DNA of 64,000 nt from CAZGMN01 sp964645765 (GCA_964645765.1 CAZYBE010000015.1:12979-76978), one strand, 5' to 3'. Positions 33,443-43,458 are shown, counted from the first letter of the stretch. The notes: generated from the sequence alone by a model not told the origin. Translations and numbers: made by a program.

Positions 33443-35404
33443 ATGCCTAAGCTTGAGATGAACCTGGTTGATTATTTGCGTGTGATTCGCAAAAGAACAA
33501 GAATCATATTCATGTCTCTTATATTAGTGATTGCTTCGACATATTTCTATACCCAGAAACAAATTCCTATCTACAGAACATCCTCTAAAGTGAGGATTGA
33601 GCAAAGAAAATCAGTCGCTGAGATTCTAACTGAAATGGTCACCTGGTCTCCAGGCGATGCCATTACTTCCCAAGTGGCTCTTATCCAAAGTTATCAAACT
33701 ATGGAAAAAGTTGCGGAGAGCCTAAATCTGATAAATCCCTCCATGAAAGAAGCAGACAAGACAAGAGTCGTCAAAGGACTTCAAGCTCAAATCACAGCAG
33801 AGCCCGTAGAAGCCACCAATATTGTTGCTATTACATCCACTTCCAGCAACCCCGGACAGGCGGCAGAACTCGTCAATAAAGTTGCCGATGTTTATGCCGA
33901 TCTGCATTTTGAAAACAAGAAAAAAGAAGCAACAAATATGAAAAACTTTATCGAGTCTCAGCTAAACAAGTATTTGAAAGAATTGCAGGACAGCGAAGCC
34001 GCCCTCCAAGCCTTCAGACAAGAAAATCCTCTAGTTGTCGATAGAAATCTGACAGATTCGCACCCTATTCTCTCTGACCCGAGAGTGACGAGTCTCCAGG
34101 AAGAAATCGTCAAGCTAGAATTAGAATTAATTACCTTAAAAAGCAAATACACGGACGCTCATCCAGACGTTATAACTCTGAAAAGGAAATTGGATAAATC
34201 TAAGAAAGACTTATCAGATAATGTCAATTCCATCACGGTTGAACAAAAGGAACTTTCTTCCAAAGAGATTATGCTGGCTCATCTCAGAACCAATGTGAAC
34301 ATCGCCAATGAACTTTCTTTAGCCTGCAGAAAGAAATATGAAGACGCCCGCGTTCTGGAAGCAGAAAAAGCTCAAGATGTGACTGTTATCGAACGCGCCT
34401 CTATTCCCACCCGTCCCATAAGTCCGAATTATCGTTCCAATATAATCGTCGGCATCCTCAGCGGAATATTAATCGGCCTGATCATGGCCTTTGTCACTGA
34501 AAGCTTGGACACGTCCATTGGCCGGATAGATGATTTAGAAGAACTGCTCAAAGTTCCTGTTTTAGGCATCATCCCCAGTACTTCCTTGGAAAAACAGAAA
34601 AAATTTAAGTTTAGATTCAAAAAGAAAGAAAGCGTTTTTGAAGGAGAACCAATCAGCAAACGTTTGATTACTCTTTTTGACCCTTCTTCTGTCACAGCCG
34701 AAGCCTATAAGAGCCTGAGGACGAATCTAGACCTTACAGGCCTAAAAAAACACGGAACGACCATTGTCATCACCAGCTCGGCTCCGGAGGAAGGAAAAAC
34801 ACAGACTTTGTGCAATCTGGCTGTCACTATGGCCCAGGCTGGGCAAAAGGTCTTGATTATTGGCTCTGATTTTAGAAAGCCAGCGATTCATAAATTATTT
34901 GGGCTCAAAAGAAGCCCAGGCCTAACCGAAATTTTATTAGGGAATATCCCCTGGAAAAAAACGGTCAACACAGCAACGGATATGTTATTAGGTGGGCTCG
35001 AATATGAACTGATATTGAGGACTCCAGGCATACAAAATCTGCATATCATCACCTCTGGAGAGTATTCGGCCAATCCAACCGAGTTACTCAGCTTTCCTGA
35101 GATGAATGCCCTCATTCAAGAGTTCAAGCAGAATTTTGACGTCATCCTCTTTGATAGCCCTCCAACTCTTCCGGTGACCGATTCAGCTATCCTGGGATCC
35201 AAGGTTGACAGCGTCATCATTGTCTATCAGGCTGGAAAGACCTCAAGGCATGCCCTCCTCCGGACAAAAATTCAGCTTGAAAATGTAAAGGTCAAAATTC
35301 TGGGAGTTGTCATCAATAACCTAAAGGCTCGATTGATAGAGGATGTTACTCCATACCAGAGATACCGCTACTATGGATATTATGGCGAGGAAAAGAGAAA
35401 ATAG
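33443..35404 (+). CDS. Wzz/Wzc-type chain-length determinant with BY-kinase domain
   Basis: 653 residues. A Wzz domain has TM1 (about 20-38), a periplasmic coiled region and TM2 (about 333-352, preceded by 'RPISPNYRSN'). A cytoplasmic bacterial tyrosine kinase then has Walker A SSAPEEGKTQT (about 449) and Walker B VILFDSPP (about 567). The A' motif reads LIIGSDFRKP: the first Asp of the usual hhhDxDxR is Gly, while the second is kept. The C-terminal tail YQRYRYYGYYGEEKRK holds six tyrosines, the expected autophosphorylation cluster. Such proteins control chain length and export with Wza and Wzy. The start is supported by AGAGGTG 8-14 bases upstream. Confidence 0.93.
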   Translation: MPKLEMNLVDYLRVIRKRTRIIFMSLILVIASTYFYTQKQIPIYRTSSKVRIEQRKSVAEILTEMVTWSPGDAITSQVALIQSYQTMEKVAESLNLINPSMKEADKTRVVKGLQAQITAEPVEATNIVAITSTSSNPGQAAELVNKVADVYADLHFENKKKEATNMKNFIESQLNKYLKELQDSEAALQAFRQENPLVVDRNLTDSHPILSDPRVTSLQEEIVKLELELITLKSKYTDAHPDVITLKRKLDKSKKDLSDNVNSITVEQKELSSKEIMLAHLRTNVNIANELSLACRKKYEDARVLEAEKAQDVTVIERASIPTRPISPNYRSNIIVGILSGILIGLIMAFVTESLDTSIGRIDDLEELLKVPVLGIIPSTSLEKQKKFKFRFKKKESVFEGEPISKRLITLFDPSSVTAEAYKSLRTNLDLTGLKKHGTTIVITSSAPEEGKTQTLCNLAVTMAQAGQKVLIIGSDFRKPAIHKLFGLKRSPGLTEILLGNIPWKKTVNTATDMLLGGLEYELILRTPGIQNLHIITSGEYSANPTELLSFPEMNALIQEFKQNFDVILFDSPPTLPVTDSAILGSKVDSVIIVYQAGKTSRHALLRTKIQLENVKVKILGVVINNLKARLIEDVTPYQRYRYYGYYGEEKRK

Positions 35405-35472
35405 TCACATCATTTTCCAGGCAGAGTCAAATCAAAGTCCCGCATGAGGTTCCTCTTTAGGAAATAAAGGTT

Positions 35473-36876
35473 ATGATTATCGATTGGGAAGGGCCAAAAT
35501 TCACTACCGCCATTGTCATTCTCGCTACTTTAATCATCAGCATTTTATTGGGTCAGATTACTATCGGATTTTCTTACAAAATCACCTTAGCCTTAATTAT
35601 TGGCGCCATAATTTTCTTGACAACTCTGGTCAATACTGACGCCGCGTTAGCAATATTGATTTTTTCGATGCTGCTTTCTCCAGAAATCCTATTGGGTCGA
35701 GTGCCTGGCAGGGAAATCGTCATCCGCTTTGACGATCTCTTGCTCGCCCTCATCACTTTCAGCTGGCTGGCAAAAACAGCAGTCAATAAGGGATTGGCTC
35801 TTTTCATAAAAACACCGCTCAACAAAGCCATTCTTGTTTATATTTCGGTCTGTATTGCAGCAACGCTTAGAGGCACGATTATGGGATATATCATTCCCGC
35901 CAAAGGATTTTTTTATGTCACACGTTATGCGGAATATTTTTTGCTCTACATCTTAGTGGCAAATAACATTCACAGCCGGAAACAGATAAATTTCTTCCTC
36001 AAGGCCATTTTCATAACCTGTGCCGTCGTTTCCATCTATGGAATACTGCAAATTCCCTCGGGACAAAGAGTGAGCGCTCCTTTTGAGGGAGAATCCGGCG
36101 AACCCAATACTTTTGGCGGCTACCTGCTCTTCATTTTCTGCCTGGCAATCGGCATACTGCTGCAAAAAGTTTCCCCGAAACTAAAATATCTTCTTTTCGG
36201 GCTCATCCTTTTGATTTTTCTTCCTTTCCTCTATACCCTATCCCGCGCTTCATACGTGGGCATTGTCTTTTCCTTTCTGGCATTTATTTTCTTCAGCAAA
36301 CGAAAAGCGCAACTGACCATAGCCATGGCTACAATAATTCTGGCAGTCATCCTGCTGAGGCCTGAAGCAGTCTTCTCTCGGGTAAAGTACACATTCTCGC
36401 AAAGAGAGGCGCAAGCAGAAAAAATTGGTGGTGTCTATCTCGACCCGTCTGCCTCAGCAAGGATACAAAGCTGGAAACTAAGCTTCAAAAAATGGAAAGA
36501 GAATCCCATTCTGGGACGAGGGGTGACAGGATATGCTTTTATTGACGGAGAATACATGCGGACCCTCCCTGAGGTGGGAATTGTCGGCTTAATGGTCTTA
36601 TTATGGCTTTTTTGGGAAATTTATAGAAACTCTCTTCGCATTTATAAACAAATGGATGATGAATTGTATAAAGGCCTCAGCATTGGTTTTGTTGCAGGAT
36701 TTATCGGTTTAACGGCCCACGCCCTGACTGCCAATACATTTATTATCATCCGTATCATGGAGCCTTTCTGGTTTATGGCTGGCATCATCGTGATGCTGCC
36801 AATGCTGAAAGAAGAATTATCAGAATCAAGTGCAATCAATACGAAAAAGGCTGTATCCAGCAGGCTCGCTGTTTAA
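35473..36876 (+). CDS. O-antigen ligase/polymerase (Wzy-like) membrane protein
   Basis: 467 residues with roughly 11-12 membrane helices. A large periplasmic loop sits in the C-terminal half (about 300-355) and contains RIQSWKLSFKKWKENPILGRG, shown here as the region around residues 335-355; this W...F...P..G.G pattern marks the Wzy_C/O-antigen ligase family. The protein would join lipid-linked repeat units or ligate glycan. AAAGG precedes the ATG. An exosortase was considered but its catalytic Cys/Arg/His pattern is not seen. Neighbours (co-polymerase before, flippase after) favour polymerase. Confidence 0.85.
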   Translation: MIIDWEGPKFTTAIVILATLIISILLGQITIGFSYKITLALIIGAIIFLTTLVNTDAALAILIFSMLLSPEILLGRVPGREIVIRFDDLLLALITFSWLAKTAVNKGLALFIKTPLNKAILVYISVCIAATLRGTIMGYIIPAKGFFYVTRYAEYFLLYILVANNIHSRKQINFFLKAIFITCAVVSIYGILQIPSGQRVSAPFEGESGEPNTFGGYLLFIFCLAIGILLQKVSPKLKYLLFGLILLIFLPFLYTLSRASYVGIVFSFLAFIFFSKRKAQLTIAMATIILAVILLRPEAVFSRVKYTFSQREAQAEKIGGVYLDPSASARIQSWKLSFKKWKENPILGRGVTGYAFIDGEYMRTLPEVGIVGLMVLLWLFWEIYRNSLRIYKQMDDELYKGLSIGFVAGFIGLTAHALTANTFIIIRIMEPFWFMAGIIVMLPMLKEELSESSAINTKKAVSSRLAV

Positions 36877-37028
36877 GGCGCAAATCCTTCTTGTGTTTTG
36901 ACATTTAAAATGCTGCATTCGCCTCGAGCATGGACAGAGAAGAAAGAGGGAGAGGCAACAGATAAGATAGACGAATTGAGTTGAATAAAAAACAAAATTG
37001 GCCCTAATTTCCTAATGGCGGTAGCTCA

Positions 37029-38288
37029 TTGAATTCTCGGCGAGCATTTTCCCCGAGTGAGTTGACTCAAAGCGCCCAGCCTAATCTCAATCTGCATGGA
37101 TTGCCAGGAAATAGCCAGTTTCATTTTTCAGATGATCTTATGCCTTATATCTATTTTTTTCTTAAAGATGAACCGTCCTTGCTGCCAAAGCTTTCCAGAG
37201 ACCGATGGCTTAAGTTACTTTCTATTCTAATCTCACACAGGATTCTCCCCTTGGCATACTGGCGTATCAACTCTTCGCCGTGTGAATTTCCCCTCCCCCA
37301 GCAGGTCAATTATCGATTGAGAATGGCATTCCTGAGAAGCTTTGTTCGCTGCTTTCGCATTGAGAGACAACTCCAAGAAATCATCGAAGCTTTCAAAGTC
37401 CAGGGGGTGCGTGCCCTGGTTCTGAGAGGGCCTGGTCTGGCCTGGTCAGTGTATCCCAATCCAGCGTTGAGGCCTTTTGATGACCTCGACCTGTTGGTGC
37501 TTCCTGAACAGATAATTAAGGCCCGAACTGTATTGGAGAAACTTGGCTATAAATGTCTGAATAAAACATTTAATCTCTCCAGAGATTTTTATCGTGAGGA
37601 AAACTTCATCCACCGCGAGAATCCAGCCGATAACCTTCTGGTTGACCTTCACTGGGAAAACTGGGAGCTTCATCCTTTTTTCAGGAAAAATGAGCATGGC
37701 ATCGAGGAACTCTTCCAGCGAGCCACCAGGGTTGAATTTTCTAATCTGACTTTTGAAACCCTCCATCCTGTGGATGCCCTTATCCAGGCTGCTATCCACT
37801 TGGCCATTATCCATAATCAGGATATGCGATTGATCTGGATTTACGATATTGCCTTGCTTTCTAAACAATTACGAGAGCCGGACGATTGGGAAGCATTAAA
37901 AGAGAAAAGTGTCGCCTGGCTGGGCCGCTTGGCCGTAGAGAACTCTCTGAAGATGGCTCAATTTTGGGCAGGACTTAATCTCCCTGATGGATTCAAAAAT
38001 TTTTCAAGCTGGCCCAAACCCCAAGCAGAAGAAATTATAACCTGGCGCCATTCGACCAGGGACTACTGGGTAAAGGTTTTGTTAAAACAGTCTCTGTCGA
38101 GTCTCCCGGCTCTCTTGAGGCTGGCTCGATCTCTTCTCCATCTCCTTTTTCCTCCTGCGGATATCATCCGCTATTCCTATCCGCCATCCAGGCGCTGGCT
38201 GCTCCCGGTCTCTTATGTCCGGCGCTGGCAGAGATGGTTTATGCAGCTCATTTTGAACCGGGACAGTTTATCAAGAAGGCAGGAATAG
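37029..38288 (+). CDS. Nucleotidyltransferase-fold family protein (NTP_transf_5-like)
   Basis: 419 residues if the TTG at 37029 is used; an ATG at 37140 (MPYIYFFLKDE) is an alternative, and neither has a strong ribosome site. The core motif 'VLRGPGLAWSVYPNPALRPFDDLDLLV' is around residues 118-145, with the paired acids (FDDLDLL) typical of nucleotidyltransferase domains, and 'LVDLHWENW' supplies the third acid. This uncharacterised family (PF14907) often sits in exopolysaccharide/PEP-CTERM-type loci, sometimes beside PqqD or HPr-kinase-like genes. The donor and acceptor are unknown. A 40-codon frame begins 3 bases after its stop. Confidence 0.8.
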   Translation: MNSRRAFSPSELTQSAQPNLNLHGLPGNSQFHFSDDLMPYIYFFLKDEPSLLPKLSRDRWLKLLSILISHRILPLAYWRINSSPCEFPLPQQVNYRLRMAFLRSFVRCFRIERQLQEIIEAFKVQGVRALVLRGPGLAWSVYPNPALRPFDDLDLLVLPEQIIKARTVLEKLGYKCLNKTFNLSRDFYREENFIHRENPADNLLVDLHWENWELHPFFRKNEHGIEELFQRATRVEFSNLTFETLHPVDALIQAAIHLAIIHNQDMRLIWIYDIALLSKQLREPDDWEALKEKSVAWLGRLAVENSLKMAQFWAGLNLPDGFKNFSSWPKPQAEEIITWRHSTRDYWVKVLLKQSLSSLPALLRLARSLLHLLFPPADIIRYSYPPSRRWLLPVSYVRRWQRWFMQLILNRDSLSRRQE

Positions 38289-38291
38289 ACT

Positions 38292-38414
38292 ATGAAAAAC
38301 AGCTGGTTCGCCTATCTGAGCAAGAGCGGGGAACTCAATCGTGTTTCTGACAGACTTGAGAACGTTAATCGGGCTCTGCTTAAAGCATCTAACCAAGGAA
38401 TTTCGAAGATTTAA
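38292..38414 (+). CDS. Possible 40-residue small protein
   Basis: ATG at 38292, stop at 38412-38414, beginning MKNSWFAYLSKSGELNR and then a charged, probably helical segment. It starts 3 bases after the preceding stop with GGAA about 7 bases upstream, so it could be translated in the operon. I recognise no family. It may also be the 5' remnant of a longer gene lost by deletion. Confidence 0.35.
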   Translation: MKNSWFAYLSKSGELNRVSDRLENVNRALLKASNQGISKI

Positions 38415-38464
38415 GCTAAAGAAGGATTATTTAAAAATTCGAGAAGGGCTTTGTCTTCGAAAAA

Positions 38465-39829
38465 ATGACAGAAACTAAGATGGACAGGGAAACAAGATTT
38501 ATAAAAAATACCATAGCTTTAATGGGCTCCCAGGTTGGTATTAAAGCGCTGTCATTTGTACTTGGCATATTTGTAGCAAGATATCTTGGCGCAACAGATT
38601 ATGGCAAGTATTCCTTTGGCTATGCTTACCTTGACCTTTTTGGGCCTGTTGCTGGTTTGGGACTCAATCTGCTGATTGTGCGAGAGGCATCTCGCAAGAG
38701 GGAAGATACCCCTGTCCTGGTGGGAACGTCCATGGCTTTAAAGCTCATATCCTCAGTTTTTGTTGTTGGGCTCGCCTTTTTGATTCTCCACTTTATCCCT
38801 TCTTCCCAGGATGCCAGGATTATCGTTTATATTTTCGGATTAGGCTTCATTCTTGAGCATCTGTACGGCTCCGTCAGTATGGCTTTTGCCGCTTTTGAGA
38901 GGTTCGATATCTATGCCACGGTGCAAGTCATAGAGAGAATTGTGAGCTTCGCTTTTATCTTAACTCTGCTCTTCTGGGGTTTCCGACTGATCGCCATCTC
39001 CTGGGTTCGTCCCCTGACGGCGCTTATCATCTTGCTCCTTAATCTTTGGTTGGCCTCGAAGATAATTCTAAAATCCAGGTTCCACTTTAATAAGAATCTT
39101 TCTCCCTTTCTTTTAAAGGAAAGCTGGCCGTTTATGGCAGATGCACTCTTCATGATCGTCTATCTAAAAGTCGATATTGTAATGCTCCAGGCAATGAAGA
39201 GTTCTACCATAGTGGGATGGTATGCCATAGCTTCTGGGTTCCTCTTTGTTTTTATGCCTTTACAGATGGCCATCGTTCAATCTGTATTCCCAATATTTTC
39301 AAGGACTTATGTTGAAGATCAGCACTCTTTTTCTTTATATTTTGAAAGGATTTCAAGATTCCTTTTATCAATGGGAATGGCTGTTGCTGTGATGGCGACA
39401 TTCGCTGCTTCTCCGCTGGTGTCACTCCTTTATGGCAAAGAATATATCCAGTCAGCCTCAATGCTCAAGATACTGATATGGACTTTGCCACTGATGTCTC
39501 TGAGTTCACTAGCAAGGACAGTTCTAATGAGTTGTAACCTCCAGCGAATCGCACTCTGGGTCGGCGGGAGTAATGTCATAGTGAATATTGTCTTGAATTT
39601 ATTTTTTATTCCCTTCTTTGGCGGACACGGGGCTGCCATTGCAACTGTCCTGACCGAACTTGCTGGGCTTATAATTTTCTTCATTTTTATAAAAAAAAGG
39701 TTATCCTTTGTAAAGTTCATCAATGGCTTAAGACCTCTCAAGGGAGATGATTTTCGTGCCATGAAAGAGCTTTTGCTAAAAAGAGGGAAATTCGGGAAAA
39801 ACAAGTCCTATCCAAGGCAACTCGAATGA
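38465..39829 (+). CDS. Wzx-type polysaccharide flippase
   Basis: 454 residues with about 12-14 membrane helices of the MATE/MVF (MOP) superfamily. The N-terminal 'FIKNTIALMGSQVGIKALSFVLGIFVARYLG' region (residues 8-40) has the family pattern with ARYLG..DYGKYSFG after it. The protein would move undecaprenyl-linked repeat units across the inner membrane. The last codons overlap the next methyltransferase by 4 bases. Together with the Wzy and Wzz genes it indicates a Wzx/Wzy-dependent pathway. Confidence 0.92.
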   Translation: MTETKMDRETRFIKNTIALMGSQVGIKALSFVLGIFVARYLGATDYGKYSFGYAYLDLFGPVAGLGLNLLIVREASRKREDTPVLVGTSMALKLISSVFVVGLAFLILHFIPSSQDARIIVYIFGLGFILEHLYGSVSMAFAAFERFDIYATVQVIERIVSFAFILTLLFWGFRLIAISWVRPLTALIILLLNLWLASKIILKSRFHFNKNLSPFLLKESWPFMADALFMIVYLKVDIVMLQAMKSSTIVGWYAIASGFLFVFMPLQMAIVQSVFPIFSRTYVEDQHSFSLYFERISRFLLSMGMAVAVMATFAASPLVSLLYGKEYIQSASMLKILIWTLPLMSLSSLARTVLMSCNLQRIALWVGGSNVIVNIVLNLFFIPFFGGHGAAIATVLTELAGLIIFFIFIKKRLSFVKFINGLRPLKGDDFRAMKELLLKRGKFGKNKSYPRQLE

Positions 39830-40587
39830 AGAAATATTTAGAGAGGATTTCAGAAAATGAAAAGGATATGGCTGTTTTCAAATGCCACCATACCCAATAT
39901 AGATTTGCTAAGGATTACATCCTAGGACAAACTGTCTTGGATGCAGGCTGCGGCAATGGTTATGGGGCTTATTATCTGTCGTCTTGGGCCGTTCGGATTA
40001 TTGCTATGGATATTTCCACTGAAGCCATAAGGTATGCACAAGCCCGTCATCAAAAAGAGAATATTACATATATTAGAGGTAACTGTGAGTCGCTTCCTTT
40101 TCATGAGCATTCTTTTAATACAATCTGCAGTTTTGAAGTGATAGAACATATCTCCGATTATTTTAGCTTTCTCCAGGAAATGAAAAGGATTTTAAAACCG
40201 GGAGGAATAGCGATCATTTCTACACCGAATAAAAACGTGTCATTGTCCTCTGGCAAAAGCTCTGCTAACCCTTATCATTCTAATGAGTTTTCATCAGAGG
40301 ATTTAGAGAATTTGCTTCGACCCCGCTTTCGAGATGTAACAATTTATGGCCAAAAGGGCAGTGAGAAACTCAAAGAAGTCTTCCAAGGAAACAGATTCAA
40401 GCGGTTTTTAGCAAAAATAGATTTCCTTGGAGTTCATCGTTTTTTGCCCGATGTGATTTATGAAAAATGTGCAAGAATCTTTGGATTTGCTTTACAAAAA
40501 GATATTACTGAAGATGATTATTTTTTTGTTAATTCAGAAATCGATACAGCAGAGCAACTTATCGCTGTCTGTAAAAAAGAGCCATGA
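39826..40587 (+). CDS. Class I SAM-dependent methyltransferase
   Basis: 253 residues. Motif I is VLDAGCGNGYGA (about 37), motif II is around 'IAMDISTEAIRYA', and a post-motif 'CSFEVIEHI' and 'RILKPGGIAIISTPN' are typical of Methyltransf_11/25 proteins. The ATG overlaps the flippase stop, and the stop overlaps the next glycosyltransferase by 4 bases, so translation is coupled on both sides. It probably methylates a sugar hydroxyl or a donor in polysaccharide synthesis; the acceptor is not known. Confidence 0.88.
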   Translation: MKKYLERISENEKDMAVFKCHHTQYRFAKDYILGQTVLDAGCGNGYGAYYLSSWAVRIIAMDISTEAIRYAQARHQKENITYIRGNCESLPFHEHSFNTICSFEVIEHISDYFSFLQEMKRILKPGGIAIISTPNKNVSLSSGKSSANPYHSNEFSSEDLENLLRPRFRDVTIYGQKGSEKLKEVFQGNRFKRFLAKIDFLGVHRFLPDVIYEKCARIFGFALQKDITEDDYFFVNSEIDTAEQLIAVCKKEP

Positions 40588-41642
40588 AGGTCTTATTAGT
40601 AGCACCCCAATCAAGAGACACAATACTGGGGGCAATCGGCAACTATTGTGGGAAAGCATTAAAAAATCTTGGTTACCAGACAGAAGTTTTTGACTTTCGG
40701 AGAAGTCAGTACTTTAGAAGTCCGATAGGCTCTATTTTTAAGAAAGTGATAAAAAAAGTATATCATTATCCACACTGGAAATTTTCTTTTGTGGAATCAT
40801 TAGAAAAAGAAAAGATGAATCAGAGACTATCAGAGTTAATCAAGGATTACAAACCGGATGTCATGTTCGTGTTGATGGGCGACACCATTTCTTCTCTAAT
40901 CTTAAAGGAAGCGAGAGAACAAGGAGTGGTCACAGTCAACTGGTTTCATGACACCGTTCTTGCTCCAACACGAAAAGATTTTGTTCTGAATACGTCTTCT
41001 GACTATGACTATTTTTTTATTATCGACTCTGAAGATGTTCTCAATTATATAAAAATCGGTGCGCGATGTGTGAGGACTATTCCTTTGGCCTGTGCTCCTG
41101 AAGTGCATAAAAATATCAATTTAGCGGAAGAAGAGCAGAAAAAATACAGGAGTAAAGTTTGCTTTGTGGGGACATTGAAGTTTAACCGTGAGAGAGTCCT
41201 AAGTCATCTTATAGATTTCGATTTGGGTATCTGGGGTTACTGGATAAAAAAGAATCCCATGCTCGCCAAATTTTACAAGAGAAAGCATTTCTTCGCTGAA
41301 GAGGCTGTCAAGATTTATAATTCCTCTGCCATTGTTCTTGATGTTAATCAGGGAAATGAAAATCAACGCTTCTATGTGACTCCAAGAGTATTTGAGGTCC
41401 CTGCGTGTGGAGCGTTTCTCCTAACAGGAGAAAATCTATGTCTCTCCAGTCTTTATGAGATAGGTAAAGAGATCATTTGCTATAAAGACGAAAAAGAGCT
41501 GAGAGAGTTGATAAGATATTATTTAGAGCATCCAGAGGAGAGAAAGATGATTGCCAAGAGAGGTCAACAAAGAGCGTATCGTGACCACACTTATGAAAAG
41601 AGAATTCAGCATATTTTTTCCATTATAGAAAAAAATGGTTAA
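40584..41642 (+). CDS. CgeB-like glycosyltransferase
   Basis: 352 residues with a GT-B-like layout. The N-terminal domain starts MKVLLVAPQSRDT. The C-terminal part has 'RVFEVPACGAFLLTGE' and the end 'AKRGQQRAYRDHTYEKR', which match the CgeB / Glyco_trans_1_2 family seen in spore-coat and surface glycan loci. The stop lies inside the carbamoyltransferase gene (8-base overlap). The donor sugar is unknown. Confidence 0.82.
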   Translation: MKVLLVAPQSRDTILGAIGNYCGKALKNLGYQTEVFDFRRSQYFRSPIGSIFKKVIKKVYHYPHWKFSFVESLEKEKMNQRLSELIKDYKPDVMFVLMGDTISSLILKEAREQGVVTVNWFHDTVLAPTRKDFVLNTSSDYDYFFIIDSEDVLNYIKIGARCVRTIPLACAPEVHKNINLAEEEQKKYRSKVCFVGTLKFNRERVLSHLIDFDLGIWGYWIKKNPMLAKFYKRKHFFAEEAVKIYNSSAIVLDVNQGNENQRFYVTPRVFEVPACGAFLLTGENLCLSSLYEIGKEIICYKDEKELRELIRYYLEHPEERKMIAKRGQQRAYRDHTYEKRIQHIFSIIEKNG

Positions 41643-43458
41643 TATTCTCGGAACTTCTGCTTTTTACCATGACAGTGCTGCCTGTTTGATTCAAGATGGG
41701 GAGATTATTGCCGCTGCCCAAGAAGAACGATTTACCCGTAAGAAGCATGATTTCAGTTTTCCAAAAAATGCGATTGAGTATTGCTTAAAGGAAGGAAAGA
41801 TTTCGGAAAGAGAATTGGATTATGCGGCTTTTTATGATAAGCCCTTTATTAAATTTGAACGCATTGTCGAGACCTGTCTTGCTTATGCACCACGAGGGTT
41901 GAAATCCTATTTATTAGCACTTCCTCTCTGGCTGAAGGAAAAACTCTTGATGACGGACTTGATTCGTAAAGACCTGGATGGGTTCAAGGGAGAGATTATT
42001 TTTCCTCAACATCATGAGTCACATGCAGCTTCTGCCTTTTATCCATCACCATTTGAAGGAGCAGCATTTCTGACCATTGATGGAGTTGGGGAATGGGCAA
42101 CCGCGAGTTTTGGCGTGGGAAAAGGTCATTTAATTGAGACCTTGTATGAACTTCATTTTCCTCATTCCTTGGGGCTTCTTTATTCTGCCTTCACTTATTA
42201 TACAGGGTTTAAGGTCAATTCCGGCGAATACAAAATGATGGGATTGGCACCTTATGGGGAGCCCAAGTATGTAAATTTAATTTATGAGCATTTGATAGAT
42301 TTGAGAGAGGATGGTTCATTCAAGCTCAATATGGAGTATTTTGACTATTGTGCCGGACTTGAAATGACAAATGAAAAGTTTCATAAATTGTTCGGCGGAA
42401 AACCCCGAAAGCCCGAGACCCCCATAACCCAGAAGGAGATGGATTTAGCCTCTTCCATTCAAGTTGTGACTGAAGAGGTCGTGCTGCGGATGTCTCGCCA
42501 GGTGAAAAAAGTAACAGGAGAAAAGAACCTTTGTTTAGCCGGGGGTGTCGCTTTAAATTGTGTTGCCAATGGGAAGATATTGCGTTCGGGGATTTTTGAT
42601 GACTTCTGGATTCAACCTGCTTCCTCTGATGCGGGCGGGGCTCTAGGCGCAGCGCTTCTCGTTTGGTACCAATACTTGGGGAATAGGAGGAAGCCAGCAA
42701 CTCGCAGAGATAGTCAGAAAGGTTCCTACCTTGGCCCAGAATTTTCAAATGAATATATAGAGACTTTTCTTGAAAGCAGAAATATTTCTTATAAGAAGCT
42801 CTCTCTAGAAGAAATGACTGCTTTATCGGCAGAATTGCTGACACAGGGAAAAGTCATTGGCTGGTTTCAGGGCCGAATGGAATTTGGCCCCAGAGCCTTG
42901 GGAAGTCGAAGTATTTTGGGAGACCCACGCTCACCAAAAATGCAGTCGATAATGAATCTAAAGATCAAATTCAGGGAATCTTTTCGGCCTTTTGCACCTT
43001 CTGTGTGTAGTGAGAAAGCATCAGAATGGTTTGAAATTCAAAGAGAAAGCCCTTATATGCTTCTTGTCGCTGACATCAAGAAGCACAAACGAAGAGATGT
43101 GGCTGAGAAAGAAGAAAAATTATGTGGCCTTGACAGGTTAAAGACTATTCGAAGTGAAATTCCAGCAGTCACCCATGTTGATTATTCGGCACGTATCCAA
43201 ACAGTGAATCGCGAGGATAACCCGCTTTTTCATCAATTGATAAGCGAGTTTTACAAAAAAACCGGCTGCCCTTTAGTTATTAACACCTCATTCAATGTTC
43301 GTGGTGAGCCAATTGTTTGCACTCCTTTGGATGCTTACAAATGCTTCATGAGGACAAATATGGACTATTTGATTATGGGCAATTATCTTCTTGATAAAAA
43401 AGGTCAGCCAGAATTAAAAGGTGATATCGACTGGAGTAAAGAATATGAGCTGGATTAG
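41635..43458 (+). CDS. NodU/CmcH-family O-carbamoyltransferase
   Basis: 607 residues. The N-terminal Kae1/TsaD-like domain begins ILGTSAFYHDSAAC with metal-binding His in 'QHHESHAASAFYPSPF' (about 124-139). The C-terminal carbamoyltransferase domain has GWFQGRMEFGPRALGSRSI and 'NTSFNVRGEPIV'. Family members move the carbamoyl group from carbamoyl phosphate through carbamoyl-AMP to a hydroxyl, as in Nod factors and cephamycin. SxtI of the saxitoxin cluster belongs here. The next genes are an SGNH protein, an SxtJ-like and a DUF5989 protein. The likely role is carbamoylation of a sugar in the surface polysaccharide. Confidence 0.93.
   Translation: MVNILGTSAFYHDSAACLIQDGEIIAAAQEERFTRKKHDFSFPKNAIEYCLKEGKISERELDYAAFYDKPFIKFERIVETCLAYAPRGLKSYLLALPLWLKEKLLMTDLIRKDLDGFKGEIIFPQHHESHAASAFYPSPFEGAAFLTIDGVGEWATASFGVGKGHLIETLYELHFPHSLGLLYSAFTYYTGFKVNSGEYKMMGLAPYGEPKYVNLIYEHLIDLREDGSFKLNMEYFDYCAGLEMTNEKFHKLFGGKPRKPETPITQKEMDLASSIQVVTEEVVLRMSRQVKKVTGEKNLCLAGGVALNCVANGKILRSGIFDDFWIQPASSDAGGALGAALLVWYQYLGNRRKPATRRDSQKGSYLGPEFSNEYIETFLESRNISYKKLSLEEMTALSAELLTQGKVIGWFQGRMEFGPRALGSRSILGDPRSPKMQSIMNLKIKFRESFRPFAPSVCSEKASEWFEIQRESPYMLLVADIKKHKRRDVAEKEEKLCGLDRLKTIRSEIPAVTHVDYSARIQTVNREDNPLFHQLISEFYKKTGCPLVINTSFNVRGEPIVCTPLDAYKCFMRTNMDYLIMGNYLLDKKGQPELKGDIDWSKEYELD

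Noticed and set aside
35473..36876. Exosortase in place of a Wzy polymerase
   Set aside because: The catalytic Cys-Arg-His arrangement is not visible, and the large periplasmic loop with W..F...P..G.G fits O-antigen ligase/polymerase.
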